Assembly (NCBI RefSeq): GCF_019320115.1
Contig: NC_089584.1
Location: forward strand, 51,891,633 to 51,955,632
DNA: 64,000 nucleotides
Reading direction: 5' to 3'
Origin: Miscanthus floridulus
Taxonomy: Eukaryota > Streptophyta > Magnoliopsida > Poales > Poaceae
Below, piece by piece: positions 33,682 to 45,837 of the stretch. The stretch's first letter is position 1. Each line of letters opens with the position of its first letter. The translations under genes were made by a program, and so were the position numbers. The notes beneath the pieces were generated by a model. That model ran no database searches, had not been told where the DNA came from, and was given only the letters and a program-made list of their open reading frames with translations.

Positions 33682-36243
33682 AGCTCCCCCACACTTACTC
33701 CTTTGCTCGTCCTCGAGCAAAGTTTAGAGATAAAAGTAATCATGAGCATAACATCCTAATATATATGTCTTACATAAAAGTTATTCCAACACATTCCTTA
33801 TACAAGTGGGATATGTGGCTTTAGCTAACATATTTCCTTTTGTTGTTGAAAACAAAGTCATCTTCCCAATTTCACATCTCAATAACTCGAAGTTTTGAAA
33901 GTTTTTTTTTCTCAAGAAAAAAGCATAGTTCACTTTATACTCCTCAATTGGCACTCTCAAATCACTCAATGGTGTATAACTCCTTACCAATATATAGCAA
34001 AGTTTTGTCTTCTTTCGTTTTCTCCTACTTCTAAAAAGGTTTTATGTGGAGCTTTAGGTAGGGATGAACAATATAGCATACTTGTATTGCATTGTGTTGT
34101 AAAGTTAAATCAAGAATCCGAGGAGAGAAGTGTCATACTCTTAGATCAAGATGTGCATGTATGTGGAAAAAGGTAAACTGAAATTATACTCCTTTTGTAG
34201 ACATGATCTCTCTATATAACTTATTATTTTGAAACATGGCTATCTTTCTTCCTTCTTTTTTCAATGCATGAGCCTTCATGTGCTCATCCTTTTTTTTCTT
34301 TTGTACTTGGACCTTTATGTGTCCATATTTTTTTTTCTTTAAGCCTTTTGCATAGCCCATGTCTCTTCTTTTAAACCATTTATTTAGAGAGAGATCATTA
34401 TCTATTAGAACATGGAGTATTTCCCTAACCAACATATTTTTTGTCTACTCCCAGTGTAGGAGCAGATTTTTTAGTGGATTTGGATGGAAGCATGTTTTTG
34501 GGTACTCCCAGTGTAGGAGCAGCATGTGTATGTGGAGTGTACATGATCCTGATCTTGGGATCATGGTAAATCTCTCAACAAGGGTCAACAAGACTTGACC
34601 AAACTCAATACAATAACAAGCAGCTTATGTAGAAGGCTTAAAACTTGTAAGATGTCAAATTTGGCTTTGGTAGGAATTTCTCATCAATTGAGGAGTATCT
34701 GATACTATGGTTTTATATTTTTATTAAAACAAATTCTCCAAGTACTTTGAATAGAAATGGTAGGATTTCTAGGTCAAAACTATACCACACCTCACAACAA
34801 CTTAGTCAACATGATTGTCCTATTAGAATATTTTCCCGCAAGCATAAGTGTATGTATATGGAACAAACTTTTATGCAAGCTTATATCTTAAACATATTAT
34901 GAACATGTCACTTTTCAAAATTTTAAATGAAGTGTGGTTTGTAAAATTGCATAAGGACATAGTTCATCATGAGGAGAATAGCAAGGATAAAATGAGTTTA
35001 GTTTTAGTGATCAAGATTTATGTTTGTTCAAACTCAAATTTGGAGGGAGTTGAGGGTAGTCTTGCACAAACCATCGTTGAAGAGGAAGGAGCTAAGTCAG
35101 AGGTGGTTTGGCTAAACCAAAAGTTTAGCCAACCCTCTCCGGGACTATCTGTCTGTCCTTCTTGTCTGTTGGATCATTCGATGATTGTGTAATATGTTGG
35201 TGGGAGATCTCTAATGTGTGTTTGGCATGCTTGAGAGATCTCCCCCACACTTATTCTTGTACCTATTTTATTTGATAAAGAGAAACAACAGTGGAAACAA
35301 ACAAGGGTTCTCCCAGCTGAAAACACTAGGGAGCCTTAATTTCATTATAATCATTATTACTCTCTTTTTTATTTATTAATTAATTTTTTTATGTGTTCAC
35401 CCAACTTTTTATCATTTAGCATAAACAAGGCTAAAGTAAAGTTTGCAACAATAAAGATAGCCTTGATTTATCTCTATAGTAGATTACTTCTATTGTTTAT
35501 GAAAATAATGACTCAAAGTTCATTAACCAAGATTAAACATCATGTCTAATTTTGATTAAAGGATGCCATTTTAACTTAAGCACCATGCTTAATTCAAAAA
35601 TGACCAATGGATGTACCACATGGGCCCATGTGAACACACCCAAAATTAGAGCATATGACATAAACAAGAGATGCATAAATTTGAATGATTGTATTCTTAT
35701 GGAGACAAAAATGAGTTAAAGGAATTGGAGAACACCTTTTATTTAACATAATCATTTTTTTATAATTAATTTTTTTTATATATAGCAAGGTAGGGCTAAC
35801 ATCTTCATTTCTCTATTCTTTTAAGCAAGATGATCATTGGTGTATATGGAACTATGGGACTCACCATCCTCCCCCACACTTGGACTTTTGTGTGAAAGTC
35901 AAGTGTGCAGGATTAGGGTCTTCTTACCAAAGATCATCAAGGCATGTAGTCAATGCAGCTATCATGTTTTCAGGCATCGTATGTCCCTGTTCTTCATGAT
36001 CTTAACCTAAAATGGTTAACACACAAGAATCCTGAAGGTGCATACAATCCTGACAACAAGTCTTTGCTTTTTATTGATAAGGAAGTTGCTTTTTTATAAA
36101 TGGTATACATATGTTTTTATGATAATCCGGGGTATCTCTCGGCAGTGCTTAATTTATAGTCTTAAGCTTGACCGTGGGAACTTCGTCCTATAGCTAACAA
36201 TGGTGGTTTAGTTCCTAGCTTCACCACCAGGCATTTAGCATTA
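33682..36243 (-). other. AT-rich non-coding interior of the gag-only gypsy element
   Basis: No retrotransposon domain is found. The 13-mer CTCCCCCACACTT (polypurine tract on the minus strand) occurs at 33684-33696, 35240-35252 and 35869-35881. ACTCCCAGTGTAGGAGCAG is repeated at about 34449 and 34504. Confidence 0.65.
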
Positions 36244-37977
36244 TCATTCAAGCTGTAAGGTTAGTACCATAGTGCATCCATAAGATTTGCAATATTTGTG
36301 ATAAACATATGCATCCACAACCATCCTTCCAAAAAGTTTATAAACTAAGAGAGGGTTGTGGTCCTTATAAAAGCGTGTGGCACTAAGCGTGATCAACTCT
36401 AGAGATTCAAGAAGTGAGCATGAAATGTAGGGGGTCTCAAGAGAGGAACCTCCATGCTTGTTAGTGGAATCATTCTTTTTGAGGTCCAGAATTGGTGCTC
36501 TAAGATTGTCCATGGCATAGAGGTTTTGGCTAGAGAGACATGATTTTGGTTCGAGTGAGGTTGATGATGGACGTTCGGTTTTATAAGCAATCTTGGATGA
36601 AACAAATGGAGATAAGAATTTCACCTCCTCGAGCGGGTCATTGTTGGGATGATGCTCCGCCATCAGGATTTTTGGGTGAGGGATAGAAGTGGCGGAAGCA
36701 GTTATTTTCAATTTTTCATCAAGGCTCCCATGGTAAGATTTTTCTTGAAAAAGTTTTTTGGAGGGGTAGCCTATAAGAAGATCAAAATCGAGGATGGCAT
36801 AGATGTGGAAGTCTAGGTGTACCTCTGCTTCGTTGATTTCAATCGGCACGTCCCTAAAGATCCCACAACACTCGAAAATGAGTCTTGAGGGACTTTTGAA
36901 GCGTTTGTTGGTTAGGACTAGCGGCATGTTACCCAAAAGGTTTTTCACTAGGAATTCTAATATGATACTGGTCCTGACTATGGGGTTGTATAGGGCTTTT
37001 ATGTTTGTTCCCCTTAATGAACAAGGCATGGTCGTGGAAGGTCAAAGAATCTGAATTGCTTCGAAAGAACGTTTTACTTCCAACAATCATTCCTTTAATT
37101 GCTCTATTTTAGGGGAAACTTTCTCAGAAGGCCATGTAAGCTTTTCGTGCTCAAAATATTTTGAGGTATTGCCGAAATCCTCGAAGTCGATAGGGAACAC
37201 CGAATGATAAATCACTCTTTCCTTCAGTGTTTGTGGTTCAGGTGAGGGCTTATTAGTCAAATCTAGGGATGGTACAAGTTTGGATTTGGCTAATGAGGAC
37301 TCCTCAATGCTTGACATGACTTTTGCCTGGAGGATTCTATTTCTCATGATGGGGGAAATGTAACTTTCTATGAAGTTTTCAAGGAATCTCACTTGTTCTA
37401 TCATGGGTTTGTGTGTAAACCGACCTCCGGCTATCACGTCTAGGCATAGGTCAGCATTTATGTCAATACCTAAACAAAAGAGACGCAACAATACGCCATC
37501 GGGTAAAGACAAGTCTAGGCCGGCATGTATTAACATTGAAAACCTAGCCTAGGCTACACCTATAGACTCCTTCTTACACTGCTCAAAGTCGAGGATTGCC
37601 CTTGGTAGAGAGTTGATATGGGACATAGGGAAGAATGCAACATAAAATTTGTCTTTAAGTTCATCCTAGTCCCCATTCGTACTTTCTAAGACATGTGTGT
37701 ACCATTGCTTCGCCTTCCTCATGAGAGAGATGGGAAACAATTTCCACTTTAGAGTTTCTTGTGCCATGCCTGAGATGCTCAGGCACGAACACATTTCCTT
37801 GAACTCGTGCATGTGATGGCAGGGGTTTTCATTATAGTGCCCTGAGAAGGGTTGTGCTCGAACCATGGCTATTAAGCTAGCGCAGAGTTCATAGCTAGAT
37901 GAAAATTTTTATTTTGAAGCTGGCTCAGGGAACTCGCCTTTTGAAGCGGAAAGGGTTGGATTTTGAGTTGGCTTCAT
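36244..37977 (-). pseudogene. Gypsy gag with protease-like region (broken)
   Basis: The minus-strand start MKPTQNPTLSASKGEFPEP at 37977 is followed by a retrotransposon gag block (GHYNENPCHHMHEFKEMC; LKWKLFPISLMRKAKQWY; SHINSLPRAILDFEQCKKES). Further on, MPCSLRGTNIKALYNPIVRT begins a retropepsin-like region (around 36650-37030, AILDFDLLIGYP). The chain ends at 36244 with no reverse transcriptase. In-frame stops lie near 37910, 37550, 37085 and 37040. Zinc-knuckle cysteines were not seen. The protein would form the particle capsid. Confidence 0.75.
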
Positions 37978-38101
37978 GATAGAAAAGATAAAAGAAAATA
38001 TTTTTGTTTTTTATATAAAAAGGAAAAGATAAAGATATGAGGACAAACTAGGTTCGAAGAAAATACGGCAACCATTCCCCGGCAATAACGCCAGAAATGC
38101 T

Positions 38102-39332
38102 TGTTGGTATTTCTTAACGTGGACAGAAATAATCCGCAAGCGCACGGAAGTACCATTGTAGCACTTCACCTGGAAGTATTTAGGGTCTCATATTTTCCAC
38201 AGGGAATGGAGGTACTCTTCTAGCTAATTCATCCAAGGACAACACTAGGTAGAGATGGTAGAGGTAAAGATGGATTCCTATGATTATAGGGTGTATGGAT
38301 AGATAAACTCTACCATTACTTGCTCACTTCGAACACCAGATCATGCCTGGTCTACCAAGCAAGGTTGGTCTGTAGCCTATGTCGAACCCGGATATGGTGG
38401 AATACGAGGGACGGATAGGGCTATCACCACCTGCCTCCTACCCCTCAATCATGGGGAACAAGGTAAACAAAGATAGCTTCTAGCGTAGACACCATGTCTA
38501 CGCTATCGACTATTACTCTAGCGTGCATGCAAGGGTTATTCGTCTCTATCAAGGCCCTTCTACTAGAGCAACCACCATAAGGACGGATGACGAACCCACA
38601 AACAAGTAAGAGTATAGCTTAACTGATCAAAGACTTTATAACCAAAAGAACCACAAACACTTACTTAGCGGGAGAACCCATTGAAGTAAAGATGCTCGTC
38701 GAGGTACAAGTTAGGGAGACACCGACAAGTCCAACGCTTCTCCAAGCTCTCCCTCACATCTCTCCCTTACTACTCTACTAGCTATCTAGGGCCTAAGCCC
38801 TTGGGGTGTTGGTCAAAAGTGAAGAAGATCTTTGCCTTCTGTGTGTGTTGTAGAGGAGGGGTACCTTTCTATTTATACCAGAGCCTAGGCAGTGTTGGAG
38901 GCTATTCTTGGCGCAAAATAGGAGCACCATCGCCTTAGCATGGAGGCATGCCACCGCTAGAACGAGGAGAGGCAGGGAGGCACCCGGAGGGGGTCGCCCG
39001 CCCCCTAGGGTTGGCCGCCCCTTGACCACCGGCTCTGGCGACCGCCTTCACATGGTAGGCTTTGGGTTGGACCTAGATCGTGTCCCGGTGGTGCTTTGCT
39101 CTATTTGAGTTGAGTTGGTAGGCGCCTTTGTCATTCCTTTACGCAATTTAGCGTCGAAAATCACCTTTCTTTGAATTTATCTATGCATTTTATGTTTGTG
39201 ACTGCAAAACATGCTTGTACTAAAACTTGTGGAAAGTGTGAGTAAAAATCCCTAATTCTAAGTTTTGGTCTGCACATTTGTTTATTTTGTTTAAATGTTG
39301 GCGGTAGAAATGTGAGTTAAGCACCGCCAACA
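38102..39332 (-). repeat. Gypsy 5' LTR (1231 bp)
   Basis: On the minus strand it starts TGTTGGCGGTGC and ends ACCAACA. The next bases carry the primer-binding site TGGCGTTATTGCCGG. The transcription-start part around 38865-38880 has TATAAATAG on the minus strand. Confidence 0.88.
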
Positions 39333-39335
39333 CTT

Positions 39336-39790
39336 GCTCACCAGGATACAAACCGTATTCATGGAAAACTATAGCCCTCGGCCATGCCTCGACTATCTCA
39401 CCTACACCGCCAATGGCGAGCACAATGTGGCGGCCTATCTGGTCGCCATATTCCTCTATAGGCAAAATGGCAATGCCGGCAACAACAACACTGCGAGGCC
39501 ATACATAAGACGGGTTGAGGTTGAGGAAGAATCACGGGCAGCGGTGGTGGCGGACCAACGAGTAGGAGGCTAAGCAACAAGGGGTGTCAGCTATGCTGTA
39601 AGGCAGCCGCGAATGTGATCCACGAAATGATGTGGTGGCACAACAAGTGGTTGCCGCCACCGACACAGCTGTGCGGCGATCTTTCATGCGCAAGCGGCAA
39701 CTATGGCTTTCCAAAAGGATGGGAACAAAGGACTTTATTTTTTAGCTAGGACTATAGGCTTCACCGTGAAATTATTTTGTTCCAAAAGGC
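39336..39790 (+). pseudogene. F-box-family (At2g35280-like) protein fragment
   Basis: Two frames joined by a shift near 39575 carry a grass F-box-family C-terminal region. The first reads ENYSPRPCLDYLTYTANGEH and AAYLVAIFLYRQNGNAGNNN, then YIRRVEVEEESR. The second reads LCGDLSCASGNYGFPKGWEQ and later CRLHREIILF after a stop. The Cys pattern of the second part is the zinc-binding-like tail of that family. The F-box half is absent; the gypsy LTR ends only a few bases upstream and may have split the gene. Confidence 0.58.
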
Positions 39791-39847
39791 AATTGGAATA
39801 AGAAACTAATTCACTCTTTACATGCGTGAATTAGTTATGTTTTGATT

Positions 39848-40000
39848 TTCTATATAAGTGTTCTACTACAATACTCTTCAATATAAGTGTTCTACTACAG
39901 TACTCCGTAATTCAATATACGTGTTCTACTATGAATTAGATAGGAAACTATCCCGTAATTCAATATAAGTGTTCTACTATAGTACTCTTTGTGCTACCAA
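39848..40000 (+). repeat. Diverged tandem repeat (AAGTGTTCTACTA)
   Basis: Four units contain CAATATAAGTGTTCTACTA followed by AGTACTC. The spacing is irregular, about 35 to 65 bp. Confidence 0.75.
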
Positions 40001-40203
40001 CGCTGAATCACTGTATGAAAATGGCGATGGGAGCTATCACACCGCCAAGAATTGATGTCTAATTCTAGATTCATCACATAACAGAGTTCATCTGATCAAG
40101 TCTCGTGTCACATTTTTTTTGTGAGGAATTAAATTAAAAGCCAAGTAGAAGACAGTACATGTGACCACATCCCTCTATTAAATGCCAAGAAGAGGAGCCA
40201 TTG

Positions 40204-40366
40204 TGTCGGATTGTTTTGCTCTAGCAATATCCAGCAACGTGATCGCGTAGATGAAATCATATGGTAGCACATGAGGCATAGGCATTTATACTGGTTCGAG
40301 ACGTGGTGCGTGCTAAACCCTACTCTAGTGGTGCGGCTGCTCTTGTATTCATATGCTCAATTACTA
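40204..40366 (-). repeat. Gypsy 3' LTR remnant
   Basis: It matches 45097-45258 (shared ATTGTTTTGCTCT.GCAATATC and GCTAAACCCTACTC). Similarity ends abruptly after CTCAATTA, so about two thirds of this LTR is missing. Confidence 0.85.
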
Positions 40367-42329
40367 TGAGTACATAGTGAGCATCTTCGAGTGCCGAAGT
40401 TTTGAGCAGTGCACTTAGATATTCCCAAGTATTAGGGAGCCAGTATATTGCCATTCGAGTACCAAGGGCATTTCTCGGGCAGCGAAAATCTTCTTCAAGC
40501 ATTGAGAGAGGCAGTGGTACATCGTACATCAAGGAATGTTGTTCCTAAGCAGCTATAAGTGCCTAGCTCAGGTGGTGCACCCCATATCGAGAAATGTAGT
40601 TTCCTAGGCGTAGCCCTCGGGACATTGTTAATGTTGCGATCGGGTGGTGTACTCGATAACCGGAAGCATAGCTCCTAGGACATTGTAGATGCCGTGCTAG
40701 GGTAAAAATACTGCTCTACTCGAGAAGTTGGTTCCCGACGTATTCCGACGTGTAAATAGTGGTTGCGCATCATTAAGTCCTAGTTGTAAAATAATAATGA
40801 GAATGGGGTAGGTGCACCTCCATCGCCCGCGCGTCAATATGCTAGTTGATTTTTAGGGTGACCTGTTGTAGCTCAAGCACTAAGGGTGTCATGTTTTTCT
40901 TCAAGATCCATTGAGTAATGTGATTCGAATTTTCATGAACCTCATTAGTGGAAGAGTGAGGAAGTTGTCCTAGAGCCCTAAGGCCAATATAACAGTGTCC
41001 TGATGCAGGCACCACTGTGGGCGAGTAACGAACATGTGAGCAGCTGTCGACAATTATGTTTATTACTCTTCGAGCTGGTAACGGGTAGAATGAGTGAATG
41101 TCTACTATCACTAAAAGGAAGTAGTAGGGTTAAGCCTGACTAGCGGGGGCACGTCATAAACTCTTTTTCTAGATTTTAGGAGCTCATACTTTGGGTACAT
41201 CCATGGGCCAACCATTTTTCTGGTTTCCCCCGAAGGGGCACACATCCGCTGAAATAAGGTACTTCGAGCCTGTCCGAGTATTGGGAGATTTATGTGACAC
41301 ATAGTGTTAGTGGTTTTAGGATCAGACTGGTGACCCTCCCAAATACCCCCTAACTCTAGAGGGGCAGGGTTGATAGTGAATGAATCACCACCGCTTACAC
41401 CTATTGAGGGGGTGAGCCAGGCCGAGTACCCAATCTGAGTGTTAGATCACTTGCCTCCACCAGCTTAGGTGACGGTGCATCAAATTTTAGGCCAAGAGGC
41501 CCCATGGTTTCCATGGTTGTGGAGATGGGTTCCTTCTCAGCGAAGCTGAGGCATTAGTTTCGGTGGCCTGTTTCCCCATGTATGTCTCTCAGGAGGCGTC
41601 CCTAAGAAAATCGTGGGGACATGGCATGACCTTAATGGCACCACTGCTCGGAGAGACGACTAGAATCCCATTGGCCATTTGTGTTCCCTGTCTATAAGAA
41701 TAGAGGAAGCAGAGGGAGGTTAGTAAGCCTACGTTGTAGCTTTTTGTATTTTTACCTTTAATCGTTTGCTGTGGTTTTCCTCGAGCTTCTGCTCATCACC
41801 CATGGCCGGTGATGAACGTACGAGGGCAGAGATGGAGGAGGGGGAGATCGCTAGGAAGCATGCATTCTAGGGTCCTGTTCTTCTTCGTGAGGCGTAGGTG
41901 CGACTCGGGTGAGTATGGATCTACCTCTTGTTCTTGTTGGTAGGAGGATGGATCTAAGCGTGTCATCCATTGCAGGGCGATCTCGATGGCACATCCTGCT
42001 CTGAGGCCCCCCACTGATGGTGGTGCTCCATCGTCATCACGAGTCCCATTAGGACAGCGCGGTGATGGGGGAGGGGTTCTTACCATGGTATAGGAGGCTA
42101 ATGTGATGCGTGAAATCCTTCGTGATGTCACTCAAAAGAAGAGGCAACTAAGGGAGTATACCTCGGTCACGAGGGTGGCGTTTAATGCCGCAAATGAGGA
42201 GGTTGGCAAGGCTAAGGCCGCAGCAGCGGCGGCCTAGGCAGAGCTCGTCGATAGGTTGGATTCCGCCTTCTTTGGGTTTTATCCGATCTAGATGGGGGCG
42301 GTTCTGAGTTTTCCCCTTCTTTTTTAGGC

Positions 42330-42821
42330 ATTAGAGAACAATTGGCTGCCACGCGGGCTAAGGTGGTGGAGTTGCGATAGGCTAGTGAAGGTCTAGCCGG
42401 GCAGTTGGTGGAGGCTGCCTGCGCGCTAGACAGTGCGGCTGCTTGGGCGCGCTCATCCGCTGCCCTAGTATAGTCCAATAGTCAGCATTAGTTGACGCTT
42501 CATAAGGCAACGATCACCGCCATTACGATGGTGCTGCTAGTGGGGACGAGCATTCTCAATCGACTCCGATGCCTCCCGGCGCAGATCCGGGAGGTGGTGG
42601 CTCATGGAGTCTGCCATGGGGTCATAGGAGCTTTGACGGTAGCTCATCTCTATCTTAGTCATAAGATGGATCTGCGCGAGATGGCACCTAGGTTCTCGAC
42701 GGCGGACGAGATTCCCGACGACATCGGCATCTGTTGGTTGATTGTTGAGTTTAGCGATTATGCTGAGGCGATTGCTGCCATTGTTGATGTGGAAGAGGTC
42801 ATCAAGGACGCCCCCCTTTAG
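42330..42821 (+). pseudogene. Antisense ORF of the Tat-like gypsy element
   Basis: The coding strand is opposite to the retrotransposon. It has a coiled-coil-like stretch (REQLAATRAKVVELR; ASEGLAGQLVEAACALDSAA) and then LPAQIREVVAHGVCHG, LTVAHLYLSHKMDLREM and VEFSDYAEAIAAIVDVEEVI. Alanine-rich antisense proteins of this type occur in Tat/Grande-type elements; their function is not known. Three TAG codons interrupt the first half. The ORF may extend upstream toward 41800. Confidence 0.55.
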
Positions 42822-44348
42822 GACTAGATTATGTACCTCTTTGTAAAAGAAGGTGTAATAACATTCGGATTTTGCAGTTATTTGATGTCTTTGCAAATCG
42901 AATTCTCTGTGCATGGTGATTAGTTGTGATGGTATGTAGCCCTCGAATGCTCGGGTGGGTCGGCGTGGCACACCCAAGTGTTGGAGTCACATCACAATCG
43001 TCATGAACCCATGGGGTAGTTGACATCCTGAGACCATCATTTGATTTTGTGACAAGTATTATCATGCACATATAGCCCTCGAGCAGTTTGCTCGGGCGTC
43101 ATTCGACTGGTTATCATTGAACTTTAGCTGACATGCTGATCGGTTAGCGTAGCTACACCGATATTGGCATCATGACCCAAAGATATCTCGTGATACTTTT
43201 AGGCTCGAGATGCTTGAAGGTGTTTATCACATAGGACCAAGGCTTTACTCGGTCCAGGGAGAGAGCATGAAGCTTTGGTTCATAGTGAGTTTTGATCAAA
43301 TTCGGGTGGTTCACTCGACTTGTTTCGGGCAGAACAATATTGCTTGGGGCAACTTCTTGTTCGGCATAGTCTACGCACCTTTTCATTTCCCGTCTTTCTT
43401 TGTCTTTAGTGTTTGATGCCGGTTTAAGCTTTTAGACCGACTACCTAGGGATTATTCGACCAGAACAAAATGTCCTAGTAGAGTCCACGCAAGGTCTTGT
43501 TAAGTCACTTATACCATTTCAAGGCCTATGAGACTTCGATCGGCGGAAGAAAAGGGGAACATGTGTGCGGTCCGTAGGACGGCCTCTGTGGTTCCCTGAT
43601 TGTAATGGTAGGTTAGTGTAACCTTTGATCATAACAACTATAGATGTTCATAACTTGGTTAGTCTGATATAGCCAGCCCCCGAGTGGTTCGAGGATATCC
43701 TCCTCGAGGTGCCCGGGAGGTATCGATATACATTTGCATCAAATGGATATATGTGAATTCTCGCAGAATGTAATGCAATGAGAAAAAACATGAAACAAAA
43801 AGGGTGAATTAGACATAAATGATGGTTGTCGACTGTCGTCCTGATGCTCGCTGAGTTCTTGCTACCAGGCTATGCCCTCAGGGGCAGGTGTCGCCATTGG
43901 ATCCATCCTTGTCACCCTTCACCGTCCGACTCGCTTGAGGGTAGCCTCTTCATCGATGAAGCAAGATCTGTTTTGGTTCCTTATCCTGAACAACAGACGA
44001 GTCAAGAGTGATCGGACCCTTTGGTAGGCAAGAACATAATAAGATGACTAGTGCAGCCATGTAGTTATGCGTGTAGGCCGACTCATAGAGCTTTCAGCCA
44101 TGCTTGGCTTGGGGGTGGTACCGGTTGTACGGGCCCTCCCCTTGGGTGATCTGGCTTGGCAATTTGTTGGCTAATGGGGGTTCCCTTCTCATTGAGGGAG
44201 AGATGATGGTCCCCTCTTACCCATGGTCGTCGGCCATAGATGCAAGTGAGCAGCTTGGATCGGGAGTATCCCGAAACAGGGTCAGCGCTCGAGTAGTCGA
44301 CTGCGTTGTCACATTACCCTTTCTAGTTATGGAAAAGGTCTTAGCCTT

Positions 44349-45060
44349 TTATCGGTGAGGACTATCCGAGTTTTGGCTGCTTGTCCAGTGATGATTTAGC
44401 GTTAGTGCCCGGCGTACGTGGGATGGCCTCATCGTCATCGCCGTTAGAGTCCAAGTTCTCGAGTAGATTTTCGTACTACAGAGAAAATGGTGGAAGGCCT
44501 CCAGATCAATGAGTTCAGATACGTCGGCATCGTCCCACCAATCTTGTTGATCGTGGGTGCCGCTAGCATTGTCATGGTCTATCAGTTTCTGTGGCTGGAG
44601 ATCCTCCGTGGGAGGTTCAATGGGTTCCACCGTAGCTTGCGAGAGTGTCTCGCCATGAGTTATCATTGTACGCCCCGATCTTGTCGAAGATTGGGGGGCA
44701 TGGCGGTGAGGTATTGGTATTAGATCTGAAGCAGAGTCAAGATATGTGGTTTTGCTAATGTGAAAAGTGGGGATGACCTCACCTTCTCATCCATCTTCGA
44801 CGAAAAGATGAGCGTAACGCTTTAGGTATACCACGAGGGCGTCTGGTCCGGCGTCCACAGCCTCCTCCAGCCTGGCAGCGAAAGCATGGATCTAGAGGGA
44901 CTGTTCACCTTCCTCGGTCGGCTCAAGTTCCTAAACGCACAGGTCCCTGAGTTGGTCGATGATGAAGTTGAGCTTGCTAAAGGTGATCCTCTTGCCCGGC
45001 TACTCCTGTTCCAACTCATCACTGATGTTGAAGATGACTCCCATCTAAAACACAAGATTA
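44349..45060 (-). pseudogene. Gag-leader coding remnant of the Tat-like element
   Basis: On the minus strand, just after the primer-binding site, an ATG begins GVIFNISDELEQE. Blocks KRITFSKLNFIIDQLRDL, HAFAARLEEAVDAGPDAL and VVYLKRYAHLF follow, then an acidic region (DWWDDADVSELIDLEAF). Stops after EQE, CV, SL and DG break it. The gag core and all of pol that should follow are missing. Confidence 0.55.
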
Positions 45061-45096
45061 GTCTGAACACGAAAGGCCCCTCCCTGGCATGCCAAC

Positions 45097-45587
45097 TATC
45101 GAATTGTTTTGCTCTGGCAATATCCAGCAACGTGATCGCATAGACAGAATCAGATGGTAGCACACGAGACATATAGATTTATACTGGTTCAGGGAGTGGT
45201 GCGCGCTAAACCCTACTCCAGTGTGCGGCTGCCCTTGTATTTGTATGCTCAATTATAGGGGTTGTTGCTCCTAGCTACAAGGTAGATGGAATAGGCAGAA
45301 GATTGGATCTTGTGCCTGAGGTTCCTACCCTCCTTTATATAGATAGGAGAGATAGGGTTATAAAGAGGGCAATCGGGCTAATAGATTGTGTTCCTAGTTT
45401 GTTACACGATATGCACAATAGATTTATCCTAGCTATCGTCCAGATACGCCCGCCTTGGTTTGCCTTGATCTCCACATTGGTTGATCGCGTCAGCCCTTGC
45501 GGGCCTCCTTGACAGTTGCCGGGCCAATAGCTTGGTGGTAGTCATATATATGGGCAGTGCAGGTACCCCTGGCCCATATCTCTAACA
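45097..45587 (-). repeat. Gypsy 5' LTR (491 bp)
   Basis: It begins TGTTAGAGATATGGG on the minus strand. A TATA-like TATATAAAGG lies near 45335. It ends at the primer-binding site. Confidence 0.88.
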
Positions 45588-45837
45588 CATTGGTGTTGAA
45601 ATGTTATTGTAACACCACCATAACACAAGTGTGCACCAAAATAAATAATTCAATTTACAAACAAAACAAAGATGACACACTAGTTTAGCTGAAATAATGA
45701 CAACATCCATCATTGAGGAAATTAACATGTACATAGACAAGCAAACAACATGAATTGCTATCACATCAAATTCATTCCTGATGCAATAATACCCACCTAT
45801 TGCATCAGATTTGCAAAATTGATGCAATATCAGCCAC

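Larger units (their letters stand above)
33085..39332 (-). mobile_element. Ty3/gypsy retrotransposon with gag but no pol (TR-GAG-like)
   Basis: On the minus strand the element has a complete 5' LTR (39332-38102), a primer-binding site (TGGCGTTATTGCCGGGGAA just inside), a gag-protease-like frame (37977-36244), a long AT-rich non-coding interval and a 3' LTR (33681 to about 33085). The polypurine tract AAGTGTGGGGGAGCT abuts that LTR. No reverse transcriptase or integrase motif is seen. It would need enzymes from a partner element. The 3' LTR has lost its outer part, so no target duplication can be checked; CTTGC follows the 5' LTR. Confidence 0.82.
40204..45587 (-). mobile_element. Tat-like Ty3/gypsy element, internally deleted, perfect 5-bp duplication
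   Basis: The target duplication CATTG flanks it at 40199-40203 and 45588-45592. The 5' LTR (minus strand) is 45587-45097, beginning TGTTAGAGATATGGGCC. The primer-binding site TTGGCATGCCAGG follows. Next come a broken gag-leader region, non-coding sequence with CCCCCGAG motifs and an antisense ORF (plus strand, about 42330-42821). The left LTR is reduced to about 163 bp. Reverse transcriptase and integrase are absent. The antisense ORF plus CCCCCGAG-rich 3' region is the pattern of Tat-lineage elements. The retained duplication shows that the deletions came after insertion. Confidence 0.82.
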
